Shown: piece after piece, positions 59,524-64,000 of the stretch
Layout: the number at the start of each line of letters is the position of its first letter
How positions within the stretch are numbered: position 1 is the first letter of the stretch
DNA from: Ulva prolifera
Taxonomy: Eukaryota; Chlorophyta; Ulvophyceae; Ulvales; Ulvaceae
Direction of reading: 5' to 3'
NCBI GenBank assembly: GCA_023078555.1
Contig: CM041204.1
Span: forward strand, 716,923 to 780,922
Length of the DNA: 64,000 nt
Notes under the pieces: model-generated
Told to the model about the DNA's origin: nothing
What the model saw: only the letters and a program-made list of their open reading frames with translations
The model's database searches: none
Translations under genes and position numbers: made by a program

Positions 59524-60784
59524 TTCTGGCTGTGGGCTTGTCTGATGACTGGGGGGTCAGTCCATGTCGTTGACAGTTACATGGTGGTCCTGTACTCTGG
59601 CTGACGGTGCACAGTGGATCACTGCGCAAGGTGGCAGGGCGCTGCGGGAGGTGCTGTCGAGGGTCCCTGCATCTGTAGCTGCTTCGTGTTTTCACAGAAC
59701 GGTCAGCTCAGTTTGCTGTGAACACACATGTCCCGGGTCACTGCCAGTTGAGGTCACAGCCGTTAATGAATTGGAAAATTCAAGCTTAGCAGCACACAAT
59801 ATCGGCTGCAAACGAACGGGATTGGTGAAGTGATGTTTTTGCGTGCAGCTGAGCTGCAGCGATTGATTGTAGCTGGCTGTGTGGTGCATTGGGAACAGCT
59901 ACTCAGCAGGTGTGACGGTATCGGAGCAGCACGTGCCACAGCATGTAATTCTGAGCACACAGCTAGGCTAGGTTAGTTATTGGCAACATTCTTGCCAATG
60001 ACCGATCTGCTTGGGTACCAACGTCCAGGGCCGTGCATCGCAACGGTTGCTTCTCGCAGCACTTTCAGCTGGCGCACTGGCTCGTACGTTGCAGCTTGCT
60101 CGCAGCAGGATTGCAGTGAGATGAAAGGCACGATGTGTTGGATGAAAAGTTGTTGGATCCTTCACGTGCGCGTGTCCTTCAGCCAAGGTACCATGCACGC
60201 TCGGCAGCAGCAATGCCGAGGCGGGTAAAGCCCTGCGAGAGACTCCACACTGTGCACACAGATCGAAACACGGTCGGCCGTGACAAAGGGCTACAATCAT
60301 GTACATTGACGATTGGTATCAAGCAAGAAACTTTCGCTCACGCCGCGCTTTCACATCATCTCCGGCCAGAACTCACGACCAAACAGCCTAGCCAACGATC
60401 GCCCGGCGCTATAAATGCTCCCTTAACAGCTAGCAGAATGGTGAACCAGCAGTAGCCAGAACTAACAGCAGTGAGATAATTTTGTGTTGGCTTGTCCTCG
60501 CCATTGCGCAGATCAGAGTGAGAGTGCGCATGCAAGCTTTTTCTGCCTGTTACCAACTTCGGCAGATCGACGCAGAGGCACTGACGTCCAGGACGCTCCA
60601 AGCACTCCAGGAGCATAAGAGACACACCGTGTTAAAATTTCTGAGTTTTATATATCTCCGGATTTGGCGAGACGGAGTAGTGCACAGGCTTGTTGGGCGT
60701 AACAGACAGGCTCTTCCCAAGGAGCCTGTTGCCTGACCTTTGCAGAGCTTGTCAACCTTCCTGAAACAACATCTCAAGCTCAAT
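59524..60784. other. 5' flank of B2, no gene seen
   Basis: Likely promoter side of B2. Parts of 59540-59960 are shared with the flank of the broken copy at 19.6-20.0 kb. No core promoter motif could be assigned. Confidence 0.35.
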
Positions 60785-61054
60785 TCATCGAGTGCAGAAA
60801 GTGACGCCCAGTAGTTCTGGTGAAGTGTCCACTTTGTGCTTTGCCCGTGCATGAGCTTTGCAGAGTGGTGCACCATAGTGTCTGAAGTGCTCAGCATCTG
60901 AAAGGGCCTGCAAAATAGTAGAAGTATGGGCCACTGCGCGTCCATCCGTGCGCTGTATCTCCACGGCCTCTAGTTCTTCCTCGAACTGGCTAATAGTGGC
61001 ATGCACGTCCGACGCGAGTCTGCCATGTTCATAACGCAGGGCAATCAGAAACAT
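60785..61054 (-). CDS. Possible exon of an unknown gene
   Basis: Minus-strand frame with protein-like, helical composition (SDVHATISQFEEELEAVEIQ, then TSTILQALSDAEHF), preceded by a possible acceptor ATGGCAG near 61020. No family is recognised, no neighbouring exon was found, and no copy exists elsewhere in the window. Confidence 0.35.
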   Translation of the reverse strand: MFLIALRYEHGRLASDVHATISQFEEELEAVEIQRTDGRAVAHTSTILQALSDAEHFRHYGAPLCKAHARAKHKVDTSPELLGVTFCTR

Positions 61055-62009
61055 GTTTTCGCCTCAGGCGGCTTCAAGAGAGAGCTTCGCCCCGATTATA
61101 TTGTTAATGCGTATATATGTAATTTGTCGAGGCGAAGTAGCCGGGCAGCAATATCATGTGGATGTCTTGCGTCCGCGACTGTGGGCAAGATTTTCCATGG
61201 CAATGCCAGGCGACTGTGCGGTCGCCGCGCAAGCTGGCATCTAGACACTGACGACATGTAACTGTCTGAGCATTCTCATCATTCGTGGAATGTATGGTCG
61301 GGTGCGGCGCTCGGAACTGCACCGTCTCTCACCATCGGGGCGCCTGCCTAAATGCCACCGGATGATCGGTGCAGTACAAGATGTATCACAGCGAGCTGCA
61401 ATGACAGCATGGCGAGCTGCCAACTTATGTGGACTGTTTCAATCGCACACGCTTCCATAATGTGTCCGTGATTGCGTCTCAAGGATGCGAGAGACTCTGA
61501 CAGTGTCTATGCACACGAACACTGCACTCAAAGTTGCAGGCATGATCATTGGACACGTAATCCTCGAACGCCTTCGAACGTGATGAGCGGTTGCACAGGA
61601 TCCAACTCAATGGCAGATATGATGCAGTGAGGACTTACAATTGATCGCTTGAACACTTCTCTTTTCTCCGCCACCATGCAGTGAGTCTGTGGACTGTGGC
61701 AAAAGGGTGTGCAACTGTTTCTGTTTCACATGTTGGTGCAACCGGCATCACCCACACATATCAGAGATGCACTGCATGGTGTCAACACTGATTACACTTC
61801 CCATCGCGGTCATTGTCATCGTCATCCATGCGTGGCTGCTGTGTTCTGCCTAGCATTGGCCTACACATGATGCAGCTACCACATTCGTCTAGCCTTGGTG
61901 GAGCATATTCTCAGTTCATTGGCATGCTGTTCTCTGAGTATGAATGGATTCTGCTGTTGTGCAGGCCTGCATGCCTGAAAAGTCTCATTTCTTAACTACT
62001 TCTGGTCAC

Positions 62010-63500
62010 TACGCCGCGCCACGCCAAAATATATATTTACGCACCAAAACTGTGCTCAGAGTAGTTCTATGCTGCTGTGTCTCATGCAGCATCTCCATCG
62101 GCACGCCAGCCTCGCTGACGCTGCCAACTATGCGTATGCCACTCATGCATCACGCACCCACACTGGAATGACACCTACTGCATTATGGGAGCCCGGAGAT
62201 TGCAGCAGATGCAGGGAAGCCCCTTCGTGGGGGCGCCGGAGCAGCAATCACCTCCGGTTGCTCTGTACCCTCATTCCCCTCATCGCCTTCGTTGCCTTCG
62301 TTCCCCTCATCGCCCTCGTTTCCTTCATTCCCCTCATTCCCATCGTAGTCGGCAGATGCCAGGAAGCCAGTCGCACCGCCCTCATCACCCTCATCCCCCT
62401 CATTACCCTCATCACCCTCGTCACCCTCATCGCCTTCGTCCCCCTCATCGCCCTCGTCATCACCATCAGCCTCGTTTACATCTGTCGCCACGACCTCCAC
62501 CGCCTCAGTCTCCTCCTCATCAACCACTGCAACCGCGACGGCCTCCTCCGACTGCACTGGCGGCAGTGGTGTCGGCGCCGGTGGAGAAAGCACCGGCGTT
62601 GGTGTCGCCAGGGTGCGGGGCGCAGTCACAGGCCCCCCCTCATCTCCTTCATCCCCCTCATTGCCCTCATTGCCCTCATCTGCAGCACCAGAGATTGCTG
62701 CCGAGGCCGGGAATCCACGGCCCCGGCGAGTGCTAAGGCGCGGCCGCGGCGATGTCACAGCAGAGCCTCCCTCATTCCCTTCATTGCCCTCGTTTCCTTC
62801 ATTGCCCTCGTTGCCCTCGTTGCCTTCGTTCCCCTCATTGCCCTCGTCGCCCTCATTGCCCTCGTTCCCCTCGTTGAATCCGTCTGTAGAGGCGGAGCTT
62901 CCGGCAGAACCATCTGCAGGCCACCAGACACATTGGCGATGCATGACGGGCATGCACAGGGCGATGGGTGGTGTGGACAGGCAGATCATGTGCGCTTGCC
63001 GGCTGACAATGCAGTCAGCTGCAGGGCCAATTTCCATGCCCCAATGGCTGCAGACACACAATAGCTTGGTGGCCCGACAGAAACGAGGGCGCCCGGTTCG
63101 ATGCAGGCTGCTGCAGTGCATGATACACATGCATGTGGGTGCACATTGACAATGTGCTGGAGCAGACGCCTTGAGGAAGTAATGTTGCTGGGGAGGATGG
63201 CGGATTCCGTGCAGGAGCATGCAGGGACTCGGGTGCAGACGTCACCGTCGCCGCAGCCGGGCCGAGTGGCACCAGCGGATGGACAGTGCGCAGGCTTGGG
63301 GTGACAGTTCCTGGTGGCCGACGCAAGGCTGCTGTGTGTGACAAGGACAAAGCAAGCAGGCAGGTAGCACCGCGAGCAACAACAACCAGGGGAACCGTGC
63401 AGGCTGCTGTGTTTGAAGACATGGCGTCTACGTGGTGGTGCATCAATACCAAGGTCTTGTGTTTAAGCAATGTGAATTTTTCATGGAGCATGTTCACATC
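62010..63500 (-). CDS. C3: Glu-Gly-Asn repeat gene
   Basis: The main frame (63220-62183, 345 aa) has a Cys-rich part (RATKLLCVCSHWG; CIVSRQAHMICLSTPPIAL) and then long tracts of EGNEGNEGD and DEGDEG triplets around two copies of GFPASAAISG. A terminal exon to about 62010 carries SEAGVPMEMLHETQQHR, shared with C1 at the window start. The minus strand is preferred because this C-terminus is conserved and all family members point that way; the plus strand gives only hydrophobic repeats. An upstream exon (63420 to about 63300, MSSNTAACTVPLVVVARG) is possible. Very acidic repeats suggest a flexible or ion-binding region. Function is unknown. Confidence 0.5.
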
Positions 63501-63542
63501 ACTGCACCATATGGTGCCTGCTCGAACCGCTCTGGCTTAATT

Positions 63543-63592
63543 GGAATGGCACAGCTGTGTCTGAGCAGGAATGGCACAGCTGTGTCTGAGCA
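63543..63592. repeat. 25-bp unit repeated twice
   Basis: The unit begins GGAATGGCACAGCTGTGTCT; the two copies are identical and adjacent. Confidence 0.95.
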
Positions 63593-64000
63593 GCCGAGGA
63601 GGCGCACCAGCTTGGAGTGCCCGGTGCATGCCCTGCAAAGCCCTGCCAGGGAGCTGGACTCTGGTCCCTTGCCTGGACAGCTGCAGCTGTCGGCCATGCG
63701 CCAGGTGAGGGGCTGTCAAAGCCAGCAGGGAGATGATTGTTGGAGCAAACATGATGAAGACTTGTGTTGGTGGCTTGAGCTGCTAGTTGAATCTGTGCTG
63801 TGCTGCTGCGCGTTGCAGTCTTCCTTCACTTCCTTGTCGCACGAGAAGGGCTTACACTGCACACGGGCTGGCACGTGTGAGGTGATACCCCCTTGACAAA
63901 ATTTCGATGCCACGGAGGTACAGTCAGAACTTACGCACCTATCACGCAATTGTGCACAACAGGGCGCTGGCACCGCGGCCCACAGGGCCGACCCACGGGG
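63593..64000. other. Window end, no gene supported
   Basis: A Cys/Ser-rich minus frame (63973-63716) is open but without recognisable content. It could be an upstream exon of C3. Confidence 0.2.

Noticed and set aside
62069-63064. Plus-strand frame with SFIPLIALV repeats, like a membrane protein
   Set aside because: It is the complement of the Glu-Gly-Asn repeats. The conserved C-terminus shared with the window start is on the minus strand.

Overview
The window looks like nuclear DNA of a eukaryote with intron-rich genes, moderate to high GC and many transposons. A unicellular alga, possibly of the green lineage, is my best guess. That rests on GC-rich, Ala/Pro/Gly-rich multi-exon genes, GT-AG introns with conserved TGCAG acceptors, a CACTA element with a Ulp1-type protease, and LINEs with a C-terminal restriction-like nuclease. 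No rRNA, tRNA, CRISPR, LTR element or virus-like element was recognised. Long G or C homopolymers (31-49 bp) occur five times and could mark real G-tracts or sequencing/assembly trouble.

Layout. (a) 1-20 kb and 51.6-64 kb hold a torn-up tandem family, all on the minus strand. Its main member (called B here) is a large five-exon gene whose best copy, B2, lies at 52535-59523 and reads open for about 1843 aa in my splice model. A second copy, B1, is spread over 1848-19634: exons 2-5 are open and share splice sites and phases with B2, but the first-exon module is split and rearranged and carries transposon insertions. Next to the B copies are pieces of a second family (C): a 3' end at 1-930, a piece at 51.6-52.2 kb, and a Glu-Gly-Asn-repeat gene at 62.0-63.5 kb. 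The unit order C-B, C-B, C suggests a tandem cluster pulled apart by mobile DNA.

(b) 22446-40593 is one 18.1-kb CACTA (EnSpm) transposon. Its inverted ends start CACTAG, and it has inverted subterminal arrays of a palindromic core. It carries a Tnp2-type transposase (minus), a Ulp1/C48 cysteine protease with its His-Asp-Gln-Cys residues split over three exons (minus), and two plus-strand genes of unknown function. It sits inside an older repeat (R1) whose uninterrupted copy at 16.66-16.95 kb shows the insertion.

(c) 42.1-50.5 kb holds two decayed copies of one non-LTR retrotransposon, tail to tail. They carry a reverse transcriptase and a C-terminal PD-(D/E)XK-like nuclease. Each is interrupted by small hAT-type elements with 8-bp target duplications. 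The stretch 8.7-17.8 kb is AT-richer and has no gene I can support, apart from a 1.3-kb inverted-repeat element and one R1 copy.

Functionally, the CACTA genes form one mobile unit. The B family has basic (nuclear-signal-like) stretches, coiled coil and low-complexity modules and a conserved C-terminal domain of about 160 aa that I do not recognise; its role is unknown.
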